34,944 bases of DNA from Thermoplasmata archaeon (GTDB lineage Archaea; Thermoplasmatota; Thermoplasmata; Lutacidiplasmatales; UBA184), in the NCBI GenBank assembly GCA_021816955.1, contig JAKAWP010000012.1, positions 1 through 34,944 on the forward strand, read 5' to 3'. Position 1 is the first letter of the stretch. The number at the start of each line of letters is the position of its first letter. Of this stretch, positions 22,716 through 30,407 are shown one piece after another. The position numbers were made by a program, and so were the translations under genes. The notes beneath the pieces were generated by a model. The model searched no databases, was not told the origin of the DNA, and saw only the letters and a list, made by a program, of their open reading frames with translations.

Positions 22716-23238
22716 CACGGCGGATCGGGTGGTTCCCGAGACGCTGCGGCCCGCGCTCGCCGCCCGCTACGGCCCGGTCTACCGCGGAGCGGCGGCGAAC
22801 GCCGCGCTCCGGCGCCTCGGCGTCTTCGGCGCGTGCGGCGACCTCGTGACCGCCCGGGCAATCGAGGTCGGCCGGCTCCCGCTGGTCGGGATCGTCGACT
22901 ACAAGACACGACGATCGGAGACGATCGATCCGGCCCGGTTCGCCCCCCTCGCGGCCCGTCGGACGGTCCGGGTCGCGAACCCGGCGGGCGAGCTCACGTG
23001 GGCGCTGCGGACGGCGGTCCGATCGCTCGTCGGTTCGGGAGGCGGCCTCGTCGAAGTCGACGGGGAAGACGACCTCGGCTCGCTCGCGCTGGTCGAATCG
23101 CTTCCGCTCGGGGCCACCGTTATATACGGCATCCCGGGTGAGGGGGTCTCCTTCGTTCGCGTCGACGGCGCGGCCAAGGATCGCGTGACCAAGCTCATCG
23201 CCCAGATGGAAACGAAGACGGCTTCGCATGGAGATTGA
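22681..23238 (+). CDS. GTP-dependent dephospho-CoA kinase (DUF359)
   Basis: 185 aa from ATG 22681, which has GGAGG about 10 nt upstream and overlaps spt4 by 35 nt; GTG 22729 (VVPETLRPAL) is an alternative, since family members usually start near that point. Key motifs are GDLVTARAIEVGRLPLVGIVDYKTRR (GD-V-T and D-x-K-T-R), VANPAGELTWAL (N-PAG) and VEVDGEDDLGSLALVESLPLGATVIYGIPGEGV, as in archaeal DPCK. It makes CoA from dephospho-CoA with GTP, the last step of archaeal CoA synthesis. The gene sits in the conserved archaeal order spt4-dpck-rps24e. Its stop overlaps the rps24e start by 11 nt. Confidence 0.93.
   Translation: MPRDATRSASSDTADRVVPETLRPALAARYGPVYRGAAANAALRRLGVFGACGDLVTARAIEVGRLPLVGIVDYKTRRSETIDPARFAPLAARRTVRVANPAGELTWALRTAVRSLVGSGGGLVEVDGEDDLGSLALVESLPLGATVIYGIPGEGVSFVRVDGAAKDRVTKLIAQMETKTASHGD
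23119..23128 (+). promoter_or_regulatory. Possible internal TATA box inside the DPCK gene
   Basis: CGTTATATAC matches a TBP site well, but it also encodes the conserved VIYG peptide. It lies about 105 nt before the rps24e start, too far for a leaderless start, so any promoter role is speculative. Confidence 0.25.
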
Positions 23239-23614
23239 ACTGACCGACCGGCGCTCGAACCCGCTGTTGAAGCGCAGCGAGGTTCAGTTCGCGGTCAACC
23301 ACGCCTCGAAGCCGACCCCGACGCGCGCGGAGGTCCGCGCGGCGCTCGCCCAGACGCTCAACGTCCCCTCCGACCGCATCGTGATCGAACGGATGGCGGC
23401 GAAGTTCGGGACCGCCCGAACCGTCGGCGAGGCGATGGTCTACGAGACGAAGGACGTCGCTCTCGAGGTCGTCCGCGAGCACATCCTCCTCCGCAACGGG
23501 CTGAAGACGAAGGCGGCAAAGCCGGGAAGCGAATCGGCCGCCGCGGCCCCGGCGCCGTCGGCCGACGCCGCTCCCCCGAGCCCTCCGGCGAAGGCGCCGG
23601 CATCGGGGGCGTGA
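23228..23614 (+). CDS. rps24e: 30S ribosomal protein S24e
   Basis: 128 aa. The S24e core covers about residues 1-97: MEIELTDRRSNPLLKRSEVQFAVNHASKPTPTRAEVRAALAQTLN, then IVIERMAAKFGTARTVGEAMVYET and a helix ending LLRNGL. Beyond it is an Ala/Pro/Ser-rich tail of about 30 residues (SESAAAAPAPSADAAPPSPP...) not typical of the family. It is cotranscribed with rpo7-spt4-dpck and overlaps the DPCK gene by 11 nt. Confidence 0.95.
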   Translation: MEIELTDRRSNPLLKRSEVQFAVNHASKPTPTRAEVRAALAQTLNVPSDRIVIERMAAKFGTARTVGEAMVYETKDVALEVVREHILLRNGLKTKAAKPGSESAAAAPAPSADAAPPSPPAKAPASGA

Positions 23615-23620
23615 GCGGCC

Positions 23621-23830
23621 GTGGCGAAGGCCCGAATCGGCTTGTACGAACTGAAGGGCGACACCCTCACCCGTTCGCACGCGTTCTGCCCGAAGTGCGG
23701 TCCTGGCGTTTTCTTGGCGGAGCACGCCAACCGCCGCGCCTGCGGCCGGTGCGGCTACAGCGAGTCGCGAGCGCCCGCTCCGTCCTCGCCGAAGGGTAAG
23801 CCGGCCGGCAAGACCCCGAAGGGGCGGTAA
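23621..23830 (+). CDS. rps27ae: 30S ribosomal protein S27ae
   Basis: 69 aa from GTG 23621, six bases after the rps24e stop. Zinc ligands lie in [26 protein letters not shown] (two C-x2-C pairs), the S27ae signature. A basic Pro/Lys tail ([19 protein letters not shown]) extends the protein. It is the last gene of the operon. Confidence 0.95.
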   Translation: MAKARIGLYELKGDTLTRSHAFCPKCGPGVFLAEHANRRACGRCGYSESRAPAPSSPKGKPAGKTPKGR

Positions 23831-23889
23831 CTTTCGCACCGATCTTCTCCTCCCATTCGGCCGCTTCGGGGGGTCTTCGGGTCGAAGCT

Positions 23890-23900
23890 CACCTTTAAGC
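23890..23900 (+). promoter_or_regulatory. TATA-like element for the DUF998 gene
   Basis: CACCTTTAAGC lies about 57 nt before ATG 23953, which would give a leader of roughly 25-30 nt, or mean the true start is elsewhere. Confidence 0.4.
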
Positions 23901-23952
23901 GACCCATCGCGCCTCGTCCGTCCACCCGCGGCCGAGCGGCCGCTCGAAGGTC

Positions 23953-24627
23953 ATGGAAACGACGCCGAGCCCCCCCCGCCACGCCCAAGGACCGATGGTG
24001 AATCCGCCGGTGCATTCGGGGGCGATCGTGCTCCTCGTCGGCGTGGTGCAGTTCGTGATCGTCGGGATGGCCCTCACCCAGCTCAAGTATCCTGGCTACA
24101 GCCTCACCGGTAACTACATCAGCGACCTCGGCAACACGTCGACCTCCCCGTGGTACTTCGTCTTCAACGGCTCGATCATCGCGCTCGGGGTCCTGTCGTT
24201 CTTCGGCGTCCTCATGATCTGGGGAGCGTTCAAGCCGGGACTCCTTCGGCTCGCGGGCCTTGCGCTGCTCTTGGTGGCGTCGATCGCGGCGATCGGCGTC
24301 GGGGTCTTTCCCGAGAACGTGAACGGAGGGATCCACGGTCTCGCGTCGCTGCTGGTCTTCTTGCCGTCCGGCCTCGCGATGGTGCTGCTCAGCGGGACGA
24401 TGCTGCGAGATACCCGCTGGCAGGGGTTCCGCTTCTTCACGTTCCTGCTCGGCGTGATCACCCTGGTCGCGCTCGCGCTCTACCTGCCCCAGTACTGGGG
24501 TCCGCTCGGACCGGGCGGCCTCGAACGGATCGTCGTCTATCCGGTCCTGATCTGGGCGTTCGTCATCTCGATCCACCTTCGCCAGCTCCCGTCGACGGTG
24601 AAGATCGGCCACCTCGCCAAAGTTTGA
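23953..24627 (+). CDS. DUF998 family membrane protein
   Basis: 224 aa. Six hydrophobic helices begin at about residue 22 (GAIVLLVGVVQFVIVGMAL). The loop YPGYSLTGNYISDLGNTSTSPWYFVFNGSIIALGVL is the DUF998 signature; the family is widespread in archaea and bacteria. Helix 4 is followed by VFPENVNGGIHGLASLLVFLPSGLAMV, also characteristic. No function is known. It stands alone and is convergent with the FAD oxidase gene. Confidence 0.88.
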   Translation: METTPSPPRHAQGPMVNPPVHSGAIVLLVGVVQFVIVGMALTQLKYPGYSLTGNYISDLGNTSTSPWYFVFNGSIIALGVLSFFGVLMIWGAFKPGLLRLAGLALLLVASIAAIGVGVFPENVNGGIHGLASLLVFLPSGLAMVLLSGTMLRDTRWQGFRFFTFLLGVITLVALALYLPQYWGPLGPGGLERIVVYPVLIWAFVISIHLRQLPSTVKIGHLAKV

Positions 24628-24658
24628 CCGGTCGATTGCGCGGGCGCGGGGCGGATCG

Positions 24659-25867
24659 TCAGGCGGGCTCGGCCGGTAGACCGCGGACGATCTCCTCGGC
24701 CAGGCCGAACGACGACGTCGCGGCCGGGGACGGCGCGTTCAGCACGTGCGTCATCCGCGGGCCGTTGACGATGACGAAGTCGTCCACGAGCGCTCCCCGG
24801 CGGTCGACGGCCTGGGCGCGGACGCCCGCGCCGCCCGGTTCGAGGTCGTCCGCCGTGAGCGACGGGACGAGGCGAGCGAGGTCGCGGGCGAACCACCCGC
24901 GGCTCCTCGAGCGGAGGAACTCGTAGCTCCCCGTGCCGAACAGGCGCCGGGCGAGGCGAACGCTCCCCGGCCAGCTCGCCGTCTCCCAGAGATCGCGCAG
25001 GGAGATCGTGCCGCGGCGATACCCTTCGCGAGCGAGGGCGAGCACGGCGTTCGGCCCGGCCTCGATGCGCCCGGTGATCGTCAGGGTGAGGTGGACGCCG
25101 AGAAACGGTAGACCCGGGTCGGGGACCGGGTAGATCAGCCGGGTGAGTCCCAGACGACGCGCCGCCCGCACCCAGTAGTACTCGCCCCGGAACGGCACGA
25201 TCCGAACGGGCGGGTCGAGGCCGGAACAGCGCGCGACCCGGTCCGAGTCGAGCCCCGCGCAGTTGATGAGGTAGCGGGCCCGAACCGTCCCGCCGTCCGC
25301 GAGCCTGACCGTCACCCCGTCGCGGTCGGCGGTCACGCCGGTCACTTCGGCGCCGACGCGCACGAGGTGCCCGCGGGTGGATAGATCGCGCGCGAGGGCC
25401 CGGGCGACCTCGGCGTAGTCGGTGATCCCCGCGGTCGGGACCTCCAGCGCGGCGACGCCCGCGACCTCGGGCTCGAGCGTTCGGAGCTCGTCGGCCGTGA
25501 CCAACCGGACCCCGGCGACCCCGTTCTTCTCGGCGCGCCGGCGGATCTGCTCGAGCGCCGGCAGCTCCGCCGGCGCGGCCGCGACGATCAGCTTTCCGAC
25601 GATCCGATACGGAAGCCGGCGCTCCGCCAGGAACTTGAGGAGGAGTTCGCGTCCCCGCCGGCACGTTCGGGCCTTGACCGAGCCCGGCCGGTAGTAGGCG
25701 CCCGAATGGATCACTCCGCTGTTGTGGCCGGTCTGGTGCGCCCCGACCGCCGCCTCCTTTTCGAGGACGGTCACGCGCGCCTCGGACCGTTGCTGCGCCA
25801 CGGTCCAGGCGGTGGCCAACCCGACGATCCCCCCGCCGACCACGACGACATCGTCCCGTTCGGTCAT
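24659..25867 (-). CDS. lhgO: L-2-hydroxyglutarate oxidase-like FAD enzyme
   Basis: 402 aa from ATG 25867 (MTERDDVVVVGGGIVGLATAW); the long 868-aa track ORF is an extension through the pnt genes. The DAO/glycine oxidase fold shows the FAD-binding GGGIVGLATA followed by VLEKEAAVGAHQTGHNSGVIHSGAYYRPGS, which is characteristic of LhgO. Downstream are YLINCAGLDSDRVA, PFRGEYYWV, YPVPDPGLPFLGVHLT and the C-terminal GAGVRAQAVDRRGALVDDFV...HVLNAPSPAATSS. It would oxidise 2-hydroxyglutarate to 2-oxoglutarate, feeding electrons to quinone or oxygen. It is divergent from the transhydrogenase operon, sharing a single AT-rich promoter patch. Confidence 0.88.
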   Translation of the reverse strand: MTERDDVVVVGGGIVGLATAWTVAQQRSEARVTVLEKEAAVGAHQTGHNSGVIHSGAYYRPGSVKARTCRRGRELLLKFLAERRLPYRIVGKLIVAAAPAELPALEQIRRRAEKNGVAGVRLVTADELRTLEPEVAGVAALEVPTAGITDYAEVARALARDLSTRGHLVRVGAEVTGVTADRDGVTVRLADGGTVRARYLINCAGLDSDRVARCSGLDPPVRIVPFRGEYYWVRAARRLGLTRLIYPVPDPGLPFLGVHLTLTITGRIEAGPNAVLALAREGYRRGTISLRDLWETASWPGSVRLARRLFGTGSYEFLRSRSRGWFARDLARLVPSLTADDLEPGGAGVRAQAVDRRGALVDDFVIVNGPRMTHVLNAPSPAATSSFGLAEEIVRGLPAEPA

Positions 25868-25921
25868 CGAGGAACCCGGTCGACGGCCCACGCACGGCCC
25901 GCCGCCGGCCCGGAGGCGGCA

Positions 25922-25931
25922 ACCGTATAAT
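25922..25931. promoter_or_regulatory. Shared TATA patch between lhgO and pnt operon
   Basis: ACCGTATAAT (with following T) is the sole AT-rich patch in the 93-bp divergent gap. It is about 33 nt before ATG 25961 of pntAA. On the other strand it reads as ATTATACGGT, about 55 nt before lhgO. Confidence 0.55.
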
Positions 25932-25960
25932 CTCTGCTCGTTCGAGGGCGCCGATTGAGC

Positions 25961-27097
25961 ATGGGCGTTCGCTTGCGAGTTCCCCGAGAGACCGCGGACG
26001 GCGAGCGCCGCGTGGCCCTCGTACCGGAGATCGCCCGTCGGCTCGTCAAGGCCGGCCACGACGTCGCGGTCGAGACCCGGGCGGGCGACGCGAGCGGATA
26101 TCCCGACCGCCTCTTTTCGGAGGTCGGCGCTCGCGTGGTCGCCTCGTCGGGCGAGCTGTATCGCGACGCCGAGGTCGTCGTGCGGGTCGGGATGCCGACC
26201 CGGGCCGAAATCGACGCCCTCCCGGAGGGCACCGTCGTCGTCGGGCTGCTCACTCCGCACCGGTTTCTCGACGAAGTCGCGGCGCTCGCGAAGCGCCGAG
26301 TGACGGCGTTCTCGCTCGACCTCATCCCCCGGATCACCCGCGCGCAGGGGATGGACGTCCTGTCGAGCCAGGCGACGGTCGCGGGCTACAAGGCGATGCT
26401 GATCGGAGCCGAGCGGGCCCCCAAGTTCCTCCCGATGCTGACGACGGCGGCCGGGACGATCCGCCCCGCCAAGGTCCTCGTGCTCGGGGCCGGCGTCGCC
26501 GGGCTCATGGCGATCGCGACCGCCCGCCGGCTCGGGGCGATCGTCGAGGCGTACGACGTCCGTCGCGCCGCCGGCGAGCAGGTCCGCAGCCTCGGAGCGA
26601 AGTTCCTCGAGCTCGAGATCAACGCCGAGGGTCAGGGGGGCTACGCCCGGGAGCTCACGGCCGAAGAGAAGGCGAAGGAGCAAGAGATGGTCGCTCGGGC
26701 CGTGGCCGAAGCGGACGTGATCATCACGACCGCCGCGATTCCCGGCCGGCGCGCTCCGCTCCTCGTCAGCGCGGCGATGGTCGCTCGCATGCGACCGGGA
26801 GCGGTCCTCGTCGACCTCGCCGCGGAGTCCGGCGGCAACTGTGAGCTCACCCGGCCGGGAGAGACCGTGCGGGTCGGGGACGTCACGATCGTCGGCCCGC
26901 TCCACCTTCCGAGCCAGCTGGCCTACCACGCGAGCCAGATGTTCGCGCGCAACGTGCAGGCGTTCCTCGAACTCCTGATCGGGAAGGACGGCCGGCTCGT
27001 GACCGAGTACACGGACGAGATCCTGACGGCGAGCCTGCTCGTGACGGCGGGCGAGGTCCGTCACGCCCCGACCGCGAAGCTCCTGGAGGGACGGTAG
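25961..27097 (+). CDS. pntAA: NAD(P) transhydrogenase subunit alpha, part 1 (PntAA)
   Basis: 378 aa from ATG 25961; TTG 25955, given in the track, is two codons earlier and less like the family. The start RLRVPRETADGERRVALVPE is typical. Domain I (NAD(H)-binding) carries RITRAQGMDVLSSQATVAGYKAMLIGA and the Rossmann motif VLVLGAGVAGLMAIATARRLGAIVEAYDVR. It also has VRSLGAKFLELE and MVARMRPGAVLVDLAAESGGNCE. It transfers hydride between NADH and NADP together with domain III in PntB, driven by the proton gradient. Split alpha subunits are known in some bacteria. SD-like GGAGGG precedes the next gene, which starts three bases after this stop. Confidence 0.94.
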   Translation: MGVRLRVPRETADGERRVALVPEIARRLVKAGHDVAVETRAGDASGYPDRLFSEVGARVVASSGELYRDAEVVVRVGMPTRAEIDALPEGTVVVGLLTPHRFLDEVAALAKRRVTAFSLDLIPRITRAQGMDVLSSQATVAGYKAMLIGAERAPKFLPMLTTAAGTIRPAKVLVLGAGVAGLMAIATARRLGAIVEAYDVRRAAGEQVRSLGAKFLELEINAEGQGGYARELTAEEKAKEQEMVARAVAEADVIITTAAIPGRRAPLLVSAAMVARMRPGAVLVDLAAESGGNCELTRPGETVRVGDVTIVGPLHLPSQLAYHASQMFARNVQAFLELLIGKDGRLVTEYTDEILTASLLVTAGEVRHAPTAKLLEGR

Positions 27098-27100
27098 GCG

Positions 27101-27403
27101 ATGAACCTCTACGAGGCGCTTTTCGTCGCGGTCCTCTCCGCCTTCCTCGGCTACGAAGTGATCAGCCGCGTTCCCGTACTGCTGCACACCCCGCTCATGA
27201 GCGGGTCGAATTTCGTCCACGGCATCGTGCTGGTGGGGGCGCTGATCGCGCTCGCCGTCGCCCAAGGGCCGCTCCAGCAGACGATCGGATTCCTCGCGGT
27301 GGTGATGGGGGCGCTCAACGTGACGGGCGGCTACGCCGTCACGGAGCGCATCCTCGCGATGTTCGACCGCTCAAAGGGCGGCAAGGGAGGTTCCGCGCCG
27401 TGA
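27101..27403 (+). CDS. pntAB: NAD(P) transhydrogenase subunit alpha, part 2 (PntAB)
   Basis: 100 aa. It is the small membrane part of the split alpha subunit. Helices are LYEALFVAVLSAFLGYEVIS, FVHGIVLVGALIALAVAQ and TIGFLAVVMGALNVTGGYAVTERIL, matching the PntAB consensus (PLMSGSNFVHGIVLVG; NVTGGYxVTxRML). It contributes to the proton channel (domain II). Its stop overlaps the pntB GTG start (GTGA). Confidence 0.95.
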   Translation: MNLYEALFVAVLSAFLGYEVISRVPVLLHTPLMSGSNFVHGIVLVGALIALAVAQGPLQQTIGFLAVVMGALNVTGGYAVTERILAMFDRSKGGKGGSAP

Positions 27404-28791
27404 TCGATTTCATCGACCCGGTCTACCTCGTCGCGGTCATCGTCTTCATCTTCGGCCTGAAGGCGATGAGCTCGCCGCGCACCGCGCGCGTCGGGATCGT
27501 CATCGCCGGGGGCGGGATGCTGTTCGCCGTCGCGGCAACAATCGCGGCCCTGTTCGTTCCGTCGACGTCCGCGATCCTCGGCGTCGCGGGAACGCCGGCG
27601 CTCACCAACCTCGTGCTGATGGCGGCGGCGCTCGCGATCGGGGGCGGGCTCGGCTGGTACGCCGCGAAGGTGGTCCGGATGACAGCGATGCCGCAGATGG
27701 TCGCGATCTACAACGGGATGGGCGGCGGTGCGGCGGCCGCCATCGCCGCGGTCGCGCTCCTCGGCACCTCGGGCACCGACGGGCTCAGCGTCGCGGGCGC
27801 GGTGATCGGCGCGACCTCGTTCACGGGCAGCGCGATCGCGTTCTTCAAGCTCCAGGGGTGGATGCGCCAGAAGCCGATCGTCTACCCCGGCCAGTCCGTG
27901 TCGAGCCTCGCCGTGCTCGTCGTCGGCGTCTTCTTCGGCGTCTATGCGGTCCTCACCGCCACGTCGTTCTGGCTGCTCCCGTTCTTCGTCCTCGTCCTGC
28001 TGTACGGGGTCCTGCTCACCCTGCCGATTGGGGGGGCCGACATGCCGGTCGCGATCTCGCTGTTCAACGCGCTCACGGGGATCGCCGTGGCGATGGACGG
28101 CTTCTCGCTCTCCAACGACGCGATGATCGTGGCGGGGATCCTGGTCGGGGCGGCCGGGACGCTCCTCACGCTCCTGATGGCGAAGGCGATGAACCGCAGC
28201 GTCTCGAACGTGCTGTTCGGCGCGTTCGGGGCGACTGAGGAGTCGGCGGGCTCGGTCCAGGGTTCAATGAAAACGATCGACATCGACGACGCCGCCTCGC
28301 TTTTGGCCTACGCCGGCCAGGTCGTGATCGCCCCCGGCTACGGGATGGCCGTCGCGCAGGCCCAGCAGAAGGTCAAGGAGCTCGTCGACGCGCTCGAGGC
28401 GAAGGGGGTCGGCGTGAAGTTCGCGATCCACCCCGTGGCGGGACGGATGCCCGGCCACATGAACGTCCTGCTGGCGGAGGCGGGGGTGCCGTACGACCAC
28501 CTCTTCGACCGGGACGAGATCAACGCCGAGTTCCCCGCGACCGACGTGGTGCTCGTTATCGGGGCGAACGATGTCGTCAACCCAGCGGCTCGCCGGGAGG
28601 GGAGCGCGCTGTACGGGATGCCGATCCTCGACGTCGACCGCGCGCACAACGTGCTGGTCGTTAAGCGCGGGCAGGGGAAAGGGTTCGCGGGGATCGAGAA
28701 CGAGCTGTTCTACCGCGACAACTGCCGGATGCTCTACGGCGATGCCGCGGCCGTCATCGGGGCGCTCGTCCAAGCCGTGAAGCGAGCGTAG
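27400..28791 (+). CDS. pntB: NAD(P) transhydrogenase subunit beta (PntB)
   Basis: 463 aa from GTG 27400, overlapping the pntAB stop. The membrane half (about 1-265, eight or nine helices) includes MPQMVAIYNGMGGGAAAAIA and GADMPVAISLFNALTGIAVAMDGF. The C-terminal domain III binds NADP(H): VVIAPGYGMAVAQAQQKVKELVD, VKFAIHPVAGRMPGHMNVLLAEA, VVLVIGANDVVNPAAR, and GQGKGFAGIENELFYRDNCRMLYGDA near the end. With PntAA/AB it forms the proton-translocating transhydrogenase supplying NADPH. It is the last gene before the accessory region; 28792-28881 has no feature I can name. Confidence 0.96.
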   Translation: MIDFIDPVYLVAVIVFIFGLKAMSSPRTARVGIVIAGGGMLFAVAATIAALFVPSTSAILGVAGTPALTNLVLMAAALAIGGGLGWYAAKVVRMTAMPQMVAIYNGMGGGAAAAIAAVALLGTSGTDGLSVAGAVIGATSFTGSAIAFFKLQGWMRQKPIVYPGQSVSSLAVLVVGVFFGVYAVLTATSFWLLPFFVLVLLYGVLLTLPIGGADMPVAISLFNALTGIAVAMDGFSLSNDAMIVAGILVGAAGTLLTLLMAKAMNRSVSNVLFGAFGATEESAGSVQGSMKTIDIDDAASLLAYAGQVVIAPGYGMAVAQAQQKVKELVDALEAKGVGVKFAIHPVAGRMPGHMNVLLAEAGVPYDHLFDRDEINAEFPATDVVLVIGANDVVNPAARREGSALYGMPILDVDRAHNVLVVKRGQGKGFAGIENELFYRDNCRMLYGDAAAVIGALVQAVKRA

Positions 28792-28881
28792 CCGGCCGTG
28801 TCCGCCCGCGGTCCCTGAGGGGAACCCGTTCTCCGACTCCTCCCGCCGTTGGTCGCGGGGGGTCTCGCGCGTTCGGGCTCG

Positions 28882-28891
28882 AAGGTCCTCC
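28882..28891 (+). repeat. Left target-site duplication of the IS element
   Basis: AAGGTCCTCC, identical to 30398-30407 on the other side of the element. A flanking G (28881) also matches, so an 11-bp duplication with the element one base shorter on each side is possible. Confidence 0.8.
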
Positions 28892-28911
28892 CATCGGGCT
28901 CTAGTTTAGCC
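28892..28911 (+). repeat. Left terminal inverted repeat
   Basis: CATCGGGCTCTAGTTTAGCC; the core CTAGTTTA is shared exactly with the right end. Confidence 0.75.
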
Positions 28912-28991
28912 CCCCACACCCCCGCCCTATCCCCGTAGCCCCTTTCCCATGGAACCGATGGGGTTCTTCCCTCGGCACCCACACGAGAGGG

Positions 28992-30371
28992 ATGACGCGC
29001 CGCAAGCCCGAGTCCGAACTGCGATACCATCGGAAGAGCCCGTTGCCCAACCACCTCGAACCCGGGACTATCGAGGAGAGCTTGACCCGCCTCCTCCCGA
29101 CCGACACGATCCGCCAGATCGCGCGAGAGACCGGCTTCGTGGTGCGGGAGCGCAAGATCGACCCCGTTGCCTTCCTCTGGACCCTCGTCCTCGACTTCGG
29201 GGTCCAGCTCCATCGGTTCCTCGAGGAGCTCCGCGTCGCCTACGTCCGCTCCTCCGAGCTCGAGGAGATCGCCTACGCCTCCTACTACCTCCGCTTCACC
29301 CCCAAGCTCTCCGCCTTCCTCCGACGATGCTTGGAGGTCGCGATTGCCAACCTGCCCCAAGAGCCCGGGCGGGAGTTGGACCCTCGGCTCAAGGCATTTG
29401 TCCAGGACGTGGTCATCAAGGACTCCAGCGTGGTCCGCCTCCACGCAAGCCTGGCCACGAAGTTCCCCGCTACTCGCTCGCGCAAGGTCGCCGCCGGGGT
29501 CAAGGTCGACACGCTGGTGAGCGTCACCGCGAACGGTCCGAAGAGCGTGGCACTGGTCGGCGAGCGGACCGCCGACGTGAAGGGCCTGCGGCTCGGGCCG
29601 TGGGTGAAGGGACGGATCCTCCTCGCCGATCTCGGCTACTACGCGCATCGTCTCTTCGCCAAGATCGACGAGCATGGCGGGTTCTTTGTGAGCCGCCTCA
29701 AGGCGAGCGCCGACCCGGTCTTCGTGCGCTCGCTGAAGGTCCATCGGGGCCAGGCCATCGATCTCGCGGGCCAGCGATGGAGCGAGGTGGCGCCTCGTCT
29801 CCAGCGCGAGGTGTTGGACGCCGAGGTGGAGCTCTCGTTCAAGAAGCGGGCCTACAACGGTCGAAGCTCTTCGGACACCTTCGTCTGCCGTCTGGTGGCG
29901 GTGTGGAACGGGGAGGCGAGGAAGTACCACGTCTACCTGACCAACATCGCCCCCGAGCGGCTGAGCGCGGAGGAGGTGGCGACCCTGTATTCTCTGAGGT
30001 GGGAGATCGAACTGACATTCAAAGAAATGAAGTCGAGCTACGCGCTCGACAAGTTCCGGACGACCAAGGTCGAGGTGGTGGAGGCGCTGATCTGGTCGGC
30101 GTTGCTGACGCTGGTGGCGAGCCGTCGGTTGCACAACCTAGTGCGCGCCCGGCAGCCCCCGGAGCTTCGCCCTCGGTATCCCCCGATCCGCTGGGGGAAG
30201 GCGTTCCGGCGCACGGCGCGAGAGATCCTCGCCCTTCTGTTGAGCCATCTGGGGTTGGGGGCCCGGGTCGATCAACGGCGGTACACTCGTCTGGTCAGCG
30301 TCCAGCTCACACGACTGGCGCTGGACCCTCACGTCACTCGCCATCGGCCGAGGGACGAATGGTCGACTTGA
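28992..30371 (+). CDS. IS4-family DDE transposase
   Basis: 459 aa from ATG 28992, preceded directly by GAGAGGG. The N-terminal helical DNA-binding part (about 1-115) begins with a basic stretch. The DDE core has the first Asp in FVQDVVIKDSSVVRLH (about 137-147), the second in GRILLADLGYYAHRLF (D at about 216), and the catalytic Glu in LYSLRWEIELTFKEMKS. The last matches the IS4 signature Y-x2-R-x3-E-x6-K exactly. All catalytic positions are present and the frame is unbroken, so the protein should be active. The C-terminus (HRPRDEWST) ends 26 nt before the right end of the element. A short CCCAT...ATGGG hairpin lies in the leader. Confidence 0.92.
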   Translation: MTRRKPESELRYHRKSPLPNHLEPGTIEESLTRLLPTDTIRQIARETGFVVRERKIDPVAFLWTLVLDFGVQLHRFLEELRVAYVRSSELEEIAYASYYLRFTPKLSAFLRRCLEVAIANLPQEPGRELDPRLKAFVQDVVIKDSSVVRLHASLATKFPATRSRKVAAGVKVDTLVSVTANGPKSVALVGERTADVKGLRLGPWVKGRILLADLGYYAHRLFAKIDEHGGFFVSRLKASADPVFVRSLKVHRGQAIDLAGQRWSEVAPRLQREVLDAEVELSFKKRAYNGRSSSDTFVCRLVAVWNGEARKYHVYLTNIAPERLSAEEVATLYSLRWEIELTFKEMKSSYALDKFRTTKVEVVEALIWSALLTLVASRRLHNLVRARQPPELRPRYPPIRWGKAFRRTAREILALLLSHLGLGARVDQRRYTRLVSVQLTRLALDPHVTRHRPRDEWST

Positions 30372-30377
30372 GAGACG

Positions 30378-30397
30378 AGCTTAAACTAGGCCGGATG
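30378..30397 (-). repeat. Right terminal inverted repeat
   Basis: Read on the minus strand it begins CATCCGGCCTAGTTTAAGC, matching the left end with one gap and two or three mismatches. Confidence 0.75.
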
Positions 30398-30407
30398 AAG
30401 GTCCTCC
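30398..30407 (+). repeat. Right target-site duplication of the IS element
   Basis: AAGGTCCTCC, identical to 28882-28891. The following 30408-30563 is GC-rich intergenic DNA with no gene. Confidence 0.8.

Larger units (their letters stand above)
28892..30397 (+). mobile_element. Complete IS4-type insertion sequence, 1506 bp
   Basis: A single transposase gene is bounded by imperfect terminal inverted repeats. The left end reads CATCGGGCTCTAGTTTAGC. The right end, read inward, reads CATCCGGCCTAGTTTAAGC, aligning with one gap. Both ends are flanked by the 10-bp direct repeat AAGGTCCTCC. IS4-family elements usually make target duplications of about 9-13 bp, and several subgroups end in CA(T), so the ends and the protein agree. 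The intact ends, duplication and open reading frame indicate recent or still active insertion. The target was the intergenic DNA between pntB and the convergent surface-protein gene. Confidence 0.85.

Noticed and set aside
25868-27265. N-terminal part of the 868-aa ORF upstream of lhgO
   Set aside because: Antisense to pntAA and pntAB, low complexity; lhgO starts at 25867.
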